Of a stretch of DNA of 64,000 bases, positions 46,032 through 55,553 are shown one piece after another. Both the position numbers and the translations under genes were made by a program. The notes below the pieces were generated by a model that did no database searches, was not told where the DNA came from, and saw only the letters and a list, made by a program, of their open reading frames with translations. The stretch lies in contig JAJFKB010000003.1 of NCBI GenBank assembly GCA_021773395.1, positions 203,574-267,573 on the forward strand, given 5' to 3'. The stretch comes from Gammaproteobacteria bacterium. GTDB taxonomy: Bacteria; Pseudomonadota; Gammaproteobacteria; Pseudomonadales; IMCC2047. Each line of letters starts with the position of its first letter. The stretch's first letter is position 1.

Positions 46032-46856
46032 TTAAAGTGGAAGATGCGGCGGCCTATTATGCATTTTCTGATAAAGGGTTACCGCGCGAGACTCAACTTT
46101 TTTCCAAAATGCTCGGTTATCGATAAGACTTTGCTTGAGAGTCTGTCCAGAATAAAGGCGAATAAAGCGCAATATATCCCGGCCGGTTAGGCCGATATCA
46201 AGCGCGGAAAAATAGAGACTGCCCAGATCCTTTATTATCCACCTTGCGGGCACCTTGGACCTTATTTGAGAACGGTGCAGATCAATCAGGTGCAGCCTGA
46301 GATTGGCGTAATCAAGGTTTTCCCTTCCTGGCTTAAGGTCGAGCAAAAAATGACAAATATAATAGTCACGATGGTTCAAGCCACTTTGATGAAGTGAGCG
46401 GGAAACTAGCGCAACCTTTTTAATCAAAGCTGATTTTAGTCGAAAGTCTGGAGGAGCTTTCTGCCAGTCTTTGCAGAAATCCTCCAGACTTTCCGTGTTT
46501 TCCAGCGATTCTGTGATTAGGAAAGACTGTCTGCGCGCAGGGTTAGTACCTCGGACACCGTAACCGGCAATAGTCATGGTGTCGATACTCAGCGCAGTCA
46601 GATGTTGAATTGCTTTCCATTCGGTACTGGCATCTACAATGGGCTGACGACCGGTCAGATAGTTTTTTACGATCTCACCCCAGCCAACACCCGTGTGAAT
46701 CTTTGCGAAATAAGGCTTTTCGTTATTTATGAATCGAAGTGTGCGGCGCGACGGCATATCTCGAAAAAGTTCGCCTTCCAGTTTCATGGCGTGACCAAAA
46801 GGGTCATTTTGCGGCCAACTTTGCGAGAGGTGATCGTTCAAATAGAAATGTTTCAT
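46032..46856 (-). CDS. waaP: WaaP, LPS core heptose(I) kinase
   Basis: 274 residues. SGLNHRDYYICHFLLDL is the WaaP catalytic-loop motif, with its Asp, and LHLIDLHRSQIR the following metal-binding strand. It matches E. coli RfaP (NHRDCYICHF...IDLHRAQ) closely. WaaP phosphorylates heptose I of the LPS inner core, important for outer-membrane integrity. It overlaps the preceding gene by 4 nt, so it belongs to the waaF-waaC-waaG unit. Confidence 0.95.
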   Translation of the reverse strand: MKHFYLNDHLSQSWPQNDPFGHAMKLEGELFRDMPSRRTLRFINNEKPYFAKIHTGVGWGEIVKNYLTGRQPIVDASTEWKAIQHLTALSIDTMTIAGYGVRGTNPARRQSFLITESLENTESLEDFCKDWQKAPPDFRLKSALIKKVALVSRSLHQSGLNHRDYYICHFLLDLKPGRENLDYANLRLHLIDLHRSQIRSKVPARWIIKDLGSLYFSALDIGLTGRDILRFIRLYSGQTLKQSLIDNRAFWKKVESRAVTLYQKMHNRPPHLPL

Positions 46857-48259
46857 GCTTTAATCCAGTTATGGGCAAAGCGTTTCTGATCTTTCTTAAG
46901 AGCTTTTTGGCAACGGGTTTTCGAGTAGTGAAGAGTCATCGCATCCAGGTCCAGAACAAAGATTTTTTCCCCCTGAATAAAAAAATTTGTTGCCTTAAAA
47001 TCCCCATGACTGACCAGACTTTTGCTCATCTTTTTAAATAGCGAGTGAAAAAGGTTCTGCCCCTGCTGCTTTGTTAGTCCGTTTTTAATGAGTTGGTCGA
47101 GATGAGCGCCTCGCTCGGGCTCTAGGTAATCGCAGACCAGGTAGGATCTCTTTCTTAGTGGGCCGAAGCGCTTTTCCAGCAGCGCGACGGCTTCGGGGGT
47201 GTCAATATCCAGTAATTTTAAACTATAGGCAGAGCGCCATGATCTCCAGGCGCGTGAGGTTTGAAACAGACGCTTAAAACCATGCCAATAGTTTTTTACA
47301 TTGTAGCGTTTAATCACATAGTATTTTGATCCGATGCTTACCCGAGCGACGGTGGCGCTATTGCCTGCTTTGAGTATTACTCCAGCATCTATGGCCGGGT
47401 CGGGATTATCCAGGAACTGTTTCATTTCCGGATCGTAGTGATTTCGGCAACAGACTCTATATTCTCTCCAGTTGCGCAGGCGGATATGCTCGCTTGAAGA
47501 TTTGAATATTTTACGTCGGTAGCGGTGCATTCTCTTGTTGCGCGCTAATACCGCTGATCGGTATACCTGAGGGAAGTCGATGTTGGTTATCTGGCGCAGT
47601 TCCAAATAGCGAGTAAAACAGCTTTCAGTCAGTTCATCCAGATGCGGATAAAGCTGGGCGATGAATAGCCCAAGGTTCGATATAGCGGTTTTGTCCTCTA
47701 TTCCAGAGTGAGAATGGGTATTCGTAATGACGCTGGCGCAATCCAGGGTGTAGACGGACTCATTGTGCAGAACAAAATTATCCAGATGTATATCGTGTTG
47801 GTAAATACCCGCATTATGCATGCGCGCAATGATCTTGAATACCACTTCCAGCAGCTCTTTCCTTTGTGTTTCGCTGGCTTGATGGAATAGCTCGGATAAA
47901 TTTGTGGCCTGTTCCAGAAATTGGAAACTGATATAGCTGATACCTGAATTGGAATTGGCTGCATGATCTACAATGTCGGGAGTAAGTATGCCTGCAGAGG
48001 TTAATGCTCTGCTGCCCTCTAGCTCCAAATTAAGTTCTCTTTTGGCGTATGCACCATGGCCCATTAATTTGAGGATAACTTTTTCACCTGCAGCATCGGC
48101 AAGTAACACCAGTCGTTTGCCCGGCAACACGCGAAGAATTTTTTCACAACCCAAAGGTGATGGGTCCAGGTCAGTTAGCGCAAAGGGTGCTTGCAGGTCA
48201 AACCCGGCCGCTAGAGCCTCTTTCGAGCTATAATTTTTCAGGGATTCCTGTCCGGTCAT
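46853..48259 (-). CDS. Tandem kinase-like protein of the LPS core cluster
   Basis: About 468 residues from ATG 48259 (AAGG upstream); the frame extends to 48376 but would overlap waaG. Two kinase-like modules lie in tandem. The first has HDIHLDNFVL and then TLDCASV in residues about 170-200; the second has SHGDFKATNFF and then FVLDLDAM at about 425-450. Both keep catalytic-loop Asp/Asn and a metal-binding Asp. It resembles the large WaaP-superfamily proteins near PA5006 in Pseudomonas. It probably phosphorylates the LPS core at other sites. The gap to waaG is 28 nt. Confidence 0.82.
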   Translation of the reverse strand: MTGQESLKNYSSKEALAAGFDLQAPFALTDLDPSPLGCEKILRVLPGKRLVLLADAAGEKVILKLMGHGAYAKRELNLELEGSRALTSAGILTPDIVDHAANSNSGISYISFQFLEQATNLSELFHQASETQRKELLEVVFKIIARMHNAGIYQHDIHLDNFVLHNESVYTLDCASVITNTHSHSGIEDKTAISNLGLFIAQLYPHLDELTESCFTRYLELRQITNIDFPQVYRSAVLARNKRMHRYRRKIFKSSSEHIRLRNWREYRVCCRNHYDPEMKQFLDNPDPAIDAGVILKAGNSATVARVSIGSKYYVIKRYNVKNYWHGFKRLFQTSRAWRSWRSAYSLKLLDIDTPEAVALLEKRFGPLRKRSYLVCDYLEPERGAHLDQLIKNGLTKQQGQNLFHSLFKKMSKSLVSHGDFKATNFFIQGEKIFVLDLDAMTLHYSKTRCQKALKKDQKRFAHNWIKA

Positions 48260-48287
48260 GGGTAACCTTAGTGCCAGCCTGTGTGAA

Positions 48288-49424
48288 TCACGTTTTACCG
48301 CACTGTTTTTTGCAGAGAGTTTCGATGATGTCGGTTGCGGCCTCCGGCATACTGTATAGGTCAGCGTCTTTTGCAAATGTTAGAGCATTATTCTGCCAGC
48401 GGCTAATTAGCTGGCGATTCATCATGCGCTGCACCTGCTGATCCATTGTTTTTTGATTAAATGGATTTGGGATGAGCAATCCAGCATCTGCTTTTTGAAT
48501 ATAGTCTGCATAACCGCAATTGTCCGTAACTAATACAGGCAGTCCCGAAACCAGCGCTTCCAGTAATACGGTGCCAGTATTTTCATTGTAAGCAGGGTGT
48601 ACCAGTATATCCGCACCCAGCAAAAATCCGGGAATGTCATCGCGGCCCTGGAAAAAGTGGACATTGCTTTGAATCCTGAGTTGCCGCGCCATGTTTAAAA
48701 AAGAACGAGGGTTATCCTGGCCTACGATAAAGAGTTTGGTTTTGTTTCTCAAATGGGCTGGTAATGCGCTAAGAGCTCGCAGGGAACGATCAACCCCCTT
48801 GGTTTTAAAGCCAGAACCAACCATCAACCAGAGCCACTCATCTTCTGCAATGTCATATTTCGTACGAAACGCTTGGCGCTGTTGTGGCGCATCGTCCGGT
48901 GCCACTCGATCCCGCGCTACGCCGGGTGGCAGGAGATGAAAGCGCTCTGACTCGGTATTGTAGAGATGTTGATAGATTGCAAGCTGTGGTTTGGAAATCA
49001 TCAGTATGTGGGTTTTCTCACCCTTGGCGAATATCGCATTTTCGTAAGCGAAAAAATGCTTGAATCGCTGGCTGTATTGATAATATCGGCTTTTTTGTTC
49101 CTTTGCCTTGGCAAGAAAGCAGCCATCGGCGGCGTAGTAGCAGTCGAGACCGGGAATTTTATTAAATCCAATCAGATAATCGATCGGGTACTTGCGAATA
49201 TGGCGCGTTATAAACTTAACGAAAGAGCGATTTCTTGCAGTGCTGCTTATGCCTTTTTGTGGCACTTTAATAATTTCAAAGTGCTCGGGCTCGACGCCTT
49301 CCCATTGTGAACAGTAAACGCGAATGCTATGTCTTCTTGCATGGCATTCATTTGCAATTCTCAAAAAGTCCCTTTGCAGCCCACCAAATGGGAAGTATTT
49401 GAATAAACAAAAGCCGAGTTGCAT
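48288..49424 (-). CDS. waaG: WaaG, LPS core glycosyltransferase (glucosyltransferase I type)
   Basis: A 378-residue GT4-family enzyme with GT-B fold. MQLGFCLFKYFPFGGLQRDFLRIA is the WaaG N-terminus and NENTGTVLLEALVSGLPVLVTDNCGYADYI holds the GT4 E-x7-E motif. WaaG adds the first outer-core hexose to heptose II. It starts at ATG 49424 with a one-base overlap with the waaC stop (TAATG). Confidence 0.94.
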   Translation of the reverse strand: MQLGFCLFKYFPFGGLQRDFLRIANECHARRHSIRVYCSQWEGVEPEHFEIIKVPQKGISSTARNRSFVKFITRHIRKYPIDYLIGFNKIPGLDCYYAADGCFLAKAKEQKSRYYQYSQRFKHFFAYENAIFAKGEKTHILMISKPQLAIYQHLYNTESERFHLLPPGVARDRVAPDDAPQQRQAFRTKYDIAEDEWLWLMVGSGFKTKGVDRSLRALSALPAHLRNKTKLFIVGQDNPRSFLNMARQLRIQSNVHFFQGRDDIPGFLLGADILVHPAYNENTGTVLLEALVSGLPVLVTDNCGYADYIQKADAGLLIPNPFNQKTMDQQVQRMMNRQLISRWQNNALTFAKDADLYSMPEAATDIIETLCKKQCGKT

Positions 49425-50425
49425 TAAACAGGATCCCTATTCAGCAGGGGAGAAAGATGCTCGAGTACGATTTCCGGGGTAATTACCTGCATTAATTGTG
49501 ATTCTTTATCCGAACAGGATTGCTGACGAATCGCGCGTGCTTGCAAATGAATTTGGTTGGCGCCATAGGTGCCCACCAGAGTGGGTGAGGTCGGTCCGTA
49601 CATTGTAATGTTGGGTGTCCCCAGCGCTGCCGTAAGATGAGCCAGTCCCGTGTCGACAGAGACAACGGTCTGCGCTTCGGCCAAGATTCCCGCCAGGGTA
49701 CGGAGGTCAGATCGGGGCAGTAGGGAGGCATTCGCAGCTTTCCGGGCAATGCGTTCGGCCCTCTGTTTTTCCTCGTCGTTGCCCCATGGGAGTAGTATTT
49801 TCAAGTTGGTGCAGGCCAATCGGTTAGCGAGGATATGCCAATAGTTCTCTGGCCAGTATTTGCTGGTTCTCGTCGTGCCATGTAAAAAAACCAGGTATTT
49901 TTCTTGGCTTGCACGGGATGGAAGTTGGGCTCGCTCAATCCGGTAGTCGCCATCGCCATCCGGTAATTTATATCCCAGAGACTTGGCAAAGAGTTGCCTG
50001 ATGCGTTCAACAGCGTGCTGTTCTTTGGAAATAGCAACCGGGTGGTTATAAAATCGACTGGCCAATGGTTCTTTTGCTGAATCACGATTCAGGCCGTAGC
50101 TAGGCCCTTTTGCATAGTGCGTCAGCCAGGCACTTTTGACTAGCCCCTGAGCATCGATTACTGCATCATAGTTTTTCTCCTGGATGCAGCGTTTAAATTG
50201 TTGCCATTCCTTTGATCGCCAGGCTTCCAGCGGCGATTTACGCCAACGCCTGATTGCTACCGGTATTACTCTTTCAACGCTACCATGCCAGCCTGGGACT
50301 TCGGCGAAGGATTCTTCCACGACCCAGTCAAATCGTGCGTCTACCTGGCTGGCAGCATCGCTCACAGCAGGCAACGTGTGGATCACGTCACCCAGAGAGG
50401 AGGTTTTAATGACAAGTACGCGCAA
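49424..50425 (-). CDS. waaC: WaaC, LPS heptosyltransferase I
   Basis: A 333-residue GT9-family heptosyltransferase adding the first heptose to Kdo2-lipid A. MRVLVIKTSSLGDVIHTLPAVSDA is the WaaC N-terminus; FLHGTTRTSKYWPENYW and VSVDTGLAHLTAALGTPNITMYGPTSP are the ADP-heptose-binding regions, with Asp and Thr contacts. The start is TTG 50425, supported by AGGGA about 8 nt upstream and immediately following the waaF stop. Confidence 0.95.
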   Translation of the reverse strand: MRVLVIKTSSLGDVIHTLPAVSDAASQVDARFDWVVEESFAEVPGWHGSVERVIPVAIRRWRKSPLEAWRSKEWQQFKRCIQEKNYDAVIDAQGLVKSAWLTHYAKGPSYGLNRDSAKEPLASRFYNHPVAISKEQHAVERIRQLFAKSLGYKLPDGDGDYRIERAQLPSRASQEKYLVFLHGTTRTSKYWPENYWHILANRLACTNLKILLPWGNDEEKQRAERIARKAANASLLPRSDLRTLAGILAEAQTVVSVDTGLAHLTAALGTPNITMYGPTSPTLVGTYGANQIHLQARAIRQQSCSDKESQLMQVITPEIVLEHLSPLLNRDPV

Positions 50426-50435
50426 CGACTAGTCC

Positions 50436-51476
50436 CTACCCGGTAGCATCGGAATTGACTTGGGTTAGTTGTTCCAGACTTTCGATAACCTGGTCTTTAG
50501 ATAGATCCTTGAGACACTTGAGATGACCCAGTGGACATTCTCTTTTAAAGCAGGGACTACATGCAATGCCAGTTCTCAGTATCTTGACCTGCTGGTTTAA
50601 CGGTGGCGTAAAATCTGGTGATGAAGAACCATAAAGTACCACCAGCGGACGATCCAACGCGGCGGCAATATGCATTAATCCAGAATCATTGGTGGTAACA
50701 GCCTTCGCCAGTGACATCAGGTCTACGGCATCTGCGAGGCTGGTTGAGCCAGCCAGGTTATGGCAATGGGTTTGATCTTGCAGTGACAGCTGCGAGCGAA
50801 TTTGTTCCGCGATACGGTGATCATTGGCTGAACCAAATATCCAGACCTGCCAGCCCTGTTGAATCTGGTGCTGTGCAACTGCAGCATAGTAATCGGCTGG
50901 CCAGCGTTTGGCTTCTCCGAATTCTGCTCCTGGGCATAGGGCCAAAACAGGCATTTCAGTCTGTAACTGAAAGCTGTTCAGCGCCGACCTTACATTTTCT
51001 GGCTCTACCCTTAAGTGGGGTGGTGCTATGGGAGAGGGCAGTTCAGCATTGGGCGCAACACCGAGGGCCACAAACCGCTCCACCATTAGAGGGTACCTGC
51101 TTTTGTCCAGCAGACGAATGTCATTGATCAGACCGTAGCGCATTTCACCACGCCAGCCAGTGCGTTTCTCAATGCCGGCAAAGCAGGGAATGAGCGCTGA
51201 TTTCAATGAATTCGGTAAGACAATGGCCTGGTCATAGGTTACCTCTTTTAGCTTCTGGCCGAGCTTCCAGCGTTTGCCTAATTCCAGTGCTCCATGACCG
51301 ACAGGCATCATAATGGCATTGTTTACTTCGGGCATACGCTCCAGGATAGGGTGACTCCAGTTTGGAGCCAGAACATCAATGACAGACTTTGGATAGCGGC
51401 GTTTAAGCTCAATAAAGAGCGTTTGTGCCATGACCATGTCACCTACCCAGGAGGGGCCAACGATTAAAATTTTCAC
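50436..51476 (-). CDS. waaF: WaaF, LPS heptosyltransferase II
   Basis: A 346-residue GT9 heptosyltransferase adding heptose II. KILIVGPSWVGDMVMAQTLF and LAPNWSHPILERMPEV at the N-terminus, LCPGAEFGEAKRWP and TNDSGLMHIAAALDRPLVVLYGSSSPDFTPP later are the WaaF hallmarks. The start codon is GTG 51476. It begins the minus-strand waaF-waaC-waaG-kinase-waaP set, 37 nt downstream of ilvE. Confidence 0.96.
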   Translation of the reverse strand: MKILIVGPSWVGDMVMAQTLFIELKRRYPKSVIDVLAPNWSHPILERMPEVNNAIMMPVGHGALELGKRWKLGQKLKEVTYDQAIVLPNSLKSALIPCFAGIEKRTGWRGEMRYGLINDIRLLDKSRYPLMVERFVALGVAPNAELPSPIAPPHLRVEPENVRSALNSFQLQTEMPVLALCPGAEFGEAKRWPADYYAAVAQHQIQQGWQVWIFGSANDHRIAEQIRSQLSLQDQTHCHNLAGSTSLADAVDLMSLAKAVTTNDSGLMHIAAALDRPLVVLYGSSSPDFTPPLNQQVKILRTGIACSPCFKRECPLGHLKCLKDLSKDQVIESLEQLTQVNSDATG

Positions 51477-51513
51477 TGGACAGGTATTTCCTGTTTTAAA
51501 TGGCGTTAAAAAG

Positions 51514-52446
51514 CTAGCTGACAGGCGTTAACCAATCCTGATTCATGTTGCGGCGTCCCATCACCTGATCAAAGTACATTGTCTGTAACTTTTCCGTAAT
51601 CGGACCACGGTGCCCACTGCCTATTTTTCTACCATCCAAAGACTGTATTGGCAGTACTTCAGCGGCGGTACCGGTAAAAAATGCCTCATCTGCGGTGTAC
51701 ACTTCATCTCGAGTAATACGGCGTTCCTTAAGTTCCAGTCCTAACTCTGCAATAAAGCGAATAATAGTGTCACGCGTGATACCGTCGAGGCAGGAGGTTA
51801 GCTCTGGTGTGTGCACCTGATTATTACGAATCACAAATACATTCTCGCCACTGCCTTCGGCTACATAGCCCTCAGGGTCAAGTAACAAAGCCTCTTCGGC
51901 ACCGCTTTCCAGCGCTTCTCGCAAGGCGAGAATCGAGTTGGTGTAGTTGCCGACGGCCTTGGCTTTGCACATGGTGACATTGACATGATGGCGGGTAAAG
52001 GACGAGGTGCGCACCTTCATGCCGTTTTCCATTAGCTCTGGCGACACGTAGGAGGGCCATTCCCAAGCGGCGACAACCACATGAGTGCGCAACTGATCGG
52101 CCCGCAGCCCCATGCCTTCTGAGCCCAGGAAGCACAGTGGGCGCAGGTAAGCCGATTCCAGATTGTTTTCCCTTACTACAGTGCGTTGCGCTTCGTTTAA
52201 CTGCTCTTTGCTGAACGGCATATCCATATTAAGAATGTGTGCAGAGTTAAACAGGCGATTGGTGTGATCCTGTAATCTGAAAATACTGGTGCCCTGCTTT
52301 GCCTTATAGGCGCGGACACCCTCAAATACCCCGACACCATAATGCAGTGTGTGGGTTAGCACATGGGTTTTGGCTTCTCGCCACTCAACCAGTTCTCCAT
52401 CGAACCAAATTAGACCCTCTCGGTCGGCCATTGATGCCGGCGTCAT
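51514..52446 (-). CDS. ilvE: Branched-chain amino-acid aminotransferase
   Basis: A 310-residue class IV PLP aminotransferase that transaminates branched-chain keto acids with glutamate. HTLHYGVGVFEGVRAYK near residue 33, KAKAVGNYTNSILALREAL with the PLP lysine region, LLDPEGYVAEGSGENVFVIR and TGTAAEVLPIQSLDGRKIG are all family motifs. AGGAG lies 8 nt before the ATG. It lies between glnE and waaF, as in Pseudomonas. Confidence 0.96.
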   Translation of the reverse strand: MTPASMADREGLIWFDGELVEWREAKTHVLTHTLHYGVGVFEGVRAYKAKQGTSIFRLQDHTNRLFNSAHILNMDMPFSKEQLNEAQRTVVRENNLESAYLRPLCFLGSEGMGLRADQLRTHVVVAAWEWPSYVSPELMENGMKVRTSSFTRHHVNVTMCKAKAVGNYTNSILALREALESGAEEALLLDPEGYVAEGSGENVFVIRNNQVHTPELTSCLDGITRDTIIRFIAELGLELKERRITRDEVYTADEAFFTGTAAEVLPIQSLDGRKIGSGHRGPITEKLQTMYFDQVMGRRNMNQDWLTPVS

Positions 52447-52507
52447 ACTTTTACTCCTATTAAAAACGGGAAAGAACCCTTAAGGCGGGTACTTATTAAA
52501 ATGGCAA

Positions 52508-55468
52508 TCAGCCTGAAACCTGATGCATCATCACTTTGTGCCAGATTTCAACCAACGCTTTTCGGTGGTTATCGAGTTTAAACTGCTTTAGTTCACTCGT
52601 GGATAACCGCGCTGGTTTTTTGTCAAGCGTTAACCGGTGAATGACTGATCTGAAAGACTTGTAAGCTTCTCTCAGCGTTTCGGCATCATCGCTTTGAAGC
52701 AGGTTAAGCTGCTCTAAACTGTCCAGAATTCGTATGTTATCAGTGTATTGTAATAGTTTTGAATGCTTTTGTGACCATGCCAGCACCGCAAATTGCACGA
52801 TAAACTCAATATCAATTATTCCGCCCGGATCATATTTCAGGTCAAACAGGTCACGCTCGGATTCCACAGTACTGTTGGTGCCGTGCGTATTCCTTATTTT
52901 TTCACGCATTTCAATCACTTGTTGTATCAGCTGGTGCTGCTCGCGCGGTTGTGCCAATATTTGTGCGCGCAATGTTTCGAATTGCTGTTGCAGCGTCTTT
53001 GAACCGCCTATCACACGGGCGCGTGTTAGCGCCTGATGCTCCCAGGTCCACGCTTGCTTTCGCTGATAGCTTTCAAATCCCTGCAGCGAAGTGACTAGTA
53101 GACCGGATGCGCCGGATGGGCGTAATCGCATATCGACTTCATAGAGCTGTCCGGACGCAGTAAAAGTGGTTAGTAAATGGATAATCCGTTGCGCCAGCCT
53201 GGTAAAAAAAACGGAATTTTCAACGGCTTTGTCACCATCTGTTGACATATTAGAGGGTGAATTATCTAAAAACACCAGATCCAGATCGGAACCGTAACTG
53301 AGCTCCAGACCGCCCAATTTGCCATAGGCGACAATAATAAAATTTGGATCACAGGGTATTCCCGGTGCCATCTGTGGTGTTCCGTATTTTTGCTCCAGAT
53401 GAGACCAGGCCAGTTGCAGAACTTGGTTTAGTACCGCTTCGGCAATATAGCTCAGGTAATCGCTTACCTTCATAAGCGGTAAAACCTCACCTACTTCAGA
53501 GGCGGCGACACGCAATACGTGAGCTCTTTTGAAATAGCGCAGGCACTCCATTTGTTGTTCGACATCATCCGGGTGAATTCGCAGTAGCTGCTGCCTTAAC
53601 TCATCCTGCAGCTGCTCCGGGTCTGCCGGGTGGTAGAGTTCGCGAACATCTAGCAGTTCGTCCAACAAGATAGGATGCTTTGCCAACTCTTCGGCAATCC
53701 AGGGGCTGGCCGAGCACAGCTTGATCAGCTGATTTAATGCGGATCTGTTTTCCACCAGTAATACCAGATAAGCGGTGCGTCGCAATACCGCCTCCACCAG
53801 CAGTAAGATACGCTTTAATGTAATATGTGGCTGCGCTTCCCTGACTATGGCGTTGAGCATGAGCGGCATGAAATCATCCAGTCTCTGAAAGGGAATTGGC
53901 TGTAACGCCTGTACTTTGCGACAGTCATGCAGTTGTTGCAGAGATTCCAAGACAATTTCGACCTCATTAAATCCCTGTGCTTCCAGCAGTTCCAGTGCCT
54001 GAGTGTCCTCAAGTTCCCGTCGCCACAGCGCCTGCCAACTCGTCAGCTCTGAGGGTTTCTGGTCTAAGCCTTCCTCTTCGTTTGGTGCGATCAAATCATG
54101 GAATTGGGCGTGGACAAATTCCCGGTGCCTGGATAAAGCACCAAAGAAGGCATCCCAGTTCTGGAAGCCAAGGGCAAAAGCTAGCCGTATTTGTGCCTCT
54201 TCATCGCTCGGCAATTTTTGTGTTTGTTCATCGCGTACCGCTTGCAACGCATGTTCTACATCTCTGAGAAAATAGTAGGCCTCAGTTAATCCTGTGCTGA
54301 TTTTCCGGGGCAGCAGGCCCAGCTCTGTAGTTATTTGTAAAGTTTCCAGCAAGCTTCTTTGCTGTAACCGATTGTCGCGGCCACCGCGAATCAGCTGAAA
54401 TACCTGGGCAATAAATTCAATTTCTCTTATTCCGCCTGAGCCCAGTTTGACATCGTGTTCAAGTCCTCGGCGCTGTTCCTCGCGACGAATCAACTCCTTC
54501 ATTGAGCGAAGGGAATCGATTACGCTGAAGTCAATATAACGGCGATAAACAAAGGGTTTTAGCTCCAGCATCAGGCGTTCACCGGCAGCCTGATCGCCAG
54601 CGACGACCCGAGCTTTGATCATGGCATAGCGTTCCCAGTCGCGTCCCTGTGATTGATAATATTCGGACATGGCGTCAAAATTAAGAACCAGTGCGCCACT
54701 TTGTCCGTAAGGACGCAGACGCATATCGACTCGATAAACAAAGCCATCGGCAGTACGTGTGTCCAATACATGGATCAGACGTTGCCCCAGGCGAGTGAAA
54801 AACTCCTGGTTGTCGAGCGGTCTATTTGCACCCTGGGTTTGACCTTTGCTTTCGTAGGCGAAGATCAGATCAATATCAGAAGACAAATTGAGCTCATAAG
54901 CACCCAGTTTTCCCATGCCTATGACCACCATTTGTTGCGCAACTTCTGCACCATTCAAATTCGCAATGGGGGTGCCCCATTTTTCACAGGCTTGCTGATA
55001 AAGCCATTTCAGGGCCCTATCGATACAGGCATCAGCGAGTAGAGATTGATCCCTGGTTGTTTCCAGCATATGACTGTCAGGTTGCCGGTCACGCCAGATG
55101 ATACGAATTTGTTCGCGTTGGCGGAAATGGCGCAGTATCTCGATTAATGAATCTTCGCTCTCAGCGTTACGAATCAGTTCGTCGAGCCGCAGCTTATAGT
55201 GAGCGTCTGGATAATGACGAACCAGATCACCACTTACGAGTAATTCAATCAGCAATAAGGGGTTACGAACGAACTGATTTGATACGAAATCACTGCCCGC
55301 CCAGCAAAGCAATAACTGCTCCATGAGCGACTGGGAGTTAACCATTTCACAAAAAGTTTCCCGTTGCTGCGGATTCATTGCAGAGATAACTTTTTCCCAT
55401 TGATGTTGCAACTGGCTAAGAAGGGGGGGTGGTACTAAAAAATCTATTTTTGGGAATTCAAGCGTCAT
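52508..55468 (-). CDS. glnE: GlnE, bifunctional glutamine synthetase adenylyltransferase/deadenylylase
   Basis: About 986 residues. Two nucleotidyltransferase halves are visible: GMGKLGAYELNLSSDIDLIFAYES (N-terminal, deadenylylating) and YGKLGGLELSYGSDLDLVFLDNS (C-terminal, adenylylating), each with G-S/G-D-x-D metal motif. The YDPGGIIDIEFIVQF repeat and central helical regulatory region follow the family. GlnE modifies glutamine synthetase in response to PII. The frame opens at TTG 55477; ATG 55468 is preferred. Confidence 0.97.
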   Translation of the reverse strand: MTLEFPKIDFLVPPPLLSQLQHQWEKVISAMNPQQRETFCEMVNSQSLMEQLLLCWAGSDFVSNQFVRNPLLLIELLVSGDLVRHYPDAHYKLRLDELIRNAESEDSLIEILRHFRQREQIRIIWRDRQPDSHMLETTRDQSLLADACIDRALKWLYQQACEKWGTPIANLNGAEVAQQMVVIGMGKLGAYELNLSSDIDLIFAYESKGQTQGANRPLDNQEFFTRLGQRLIHVLDTRTADGFVYRVDMRLRPYGQSGALVLNFDAMSEYYQSQGRDWERYAMIKARVVAGDQAAGERLMLELKPFVYRRYIDFSVIDSLRSMKELIRREEQRRGLEHDVKLGSGGIREIEFIAQVFQLIRGGRDNRLQQRSLLETLQITTELGLLPRKISTGLTEAYYFLRDVEHALQAVRDEQTQKLPSDEEAQIRLAFALGFQNWDAFFGALSRHREFVHAQFHDLIAPNEEEGLDQKPSELTSWQALWRRELEDTQALELLEAQGFNEVEIVLESLQQLHDCRKVQALQPIPFQRLDDFMPLMLNAIVREAQPHITLKRILLLVEAVLRRTAYLVLLVENRSALNQLIKLCSASPWIAEELAKHPILLDELLDVRELYHPADPEQLQDELRQQLLRIHPDDVEQQMECLRYFKRAHVLRVAASEVGEVLPLMKVSDYLSYIAEAVLNQVLQLAWSHLEQKYGTPQMAPGIPCDPNFIIVAYGKLGGLELSYGSDLDLVFLDNSPSNMSTDGDKAVENSVFFTRLAQRIIHLLTTFTASGQLYEVDMRLRPSGASGLLVTSLQGFESYQRKQAWTWEHQALTRARVIGGSKTLQQQFETLRAQILAQPREQHQLIQQVIEMREKIRNTHGTNSTVESERDLFDLKYDPGGIIDIEFIVQFAVLAWSQKHSKLLQYTDNIRILDSLEQLNLLQSDDAETLREAYKSFRSVIHRLTLDKKPARLSTSELKQFKLDNHRKALVEIWHKVMMHQVSG

Positions 55469-55553
55469 TTGTAGCAACTATGATCAATGGTAAGGTTGGT
55501 ATATATGCAATTAAACCAGAAACGGCCCAGCCTGTAATATTTTAGTGGGGATT

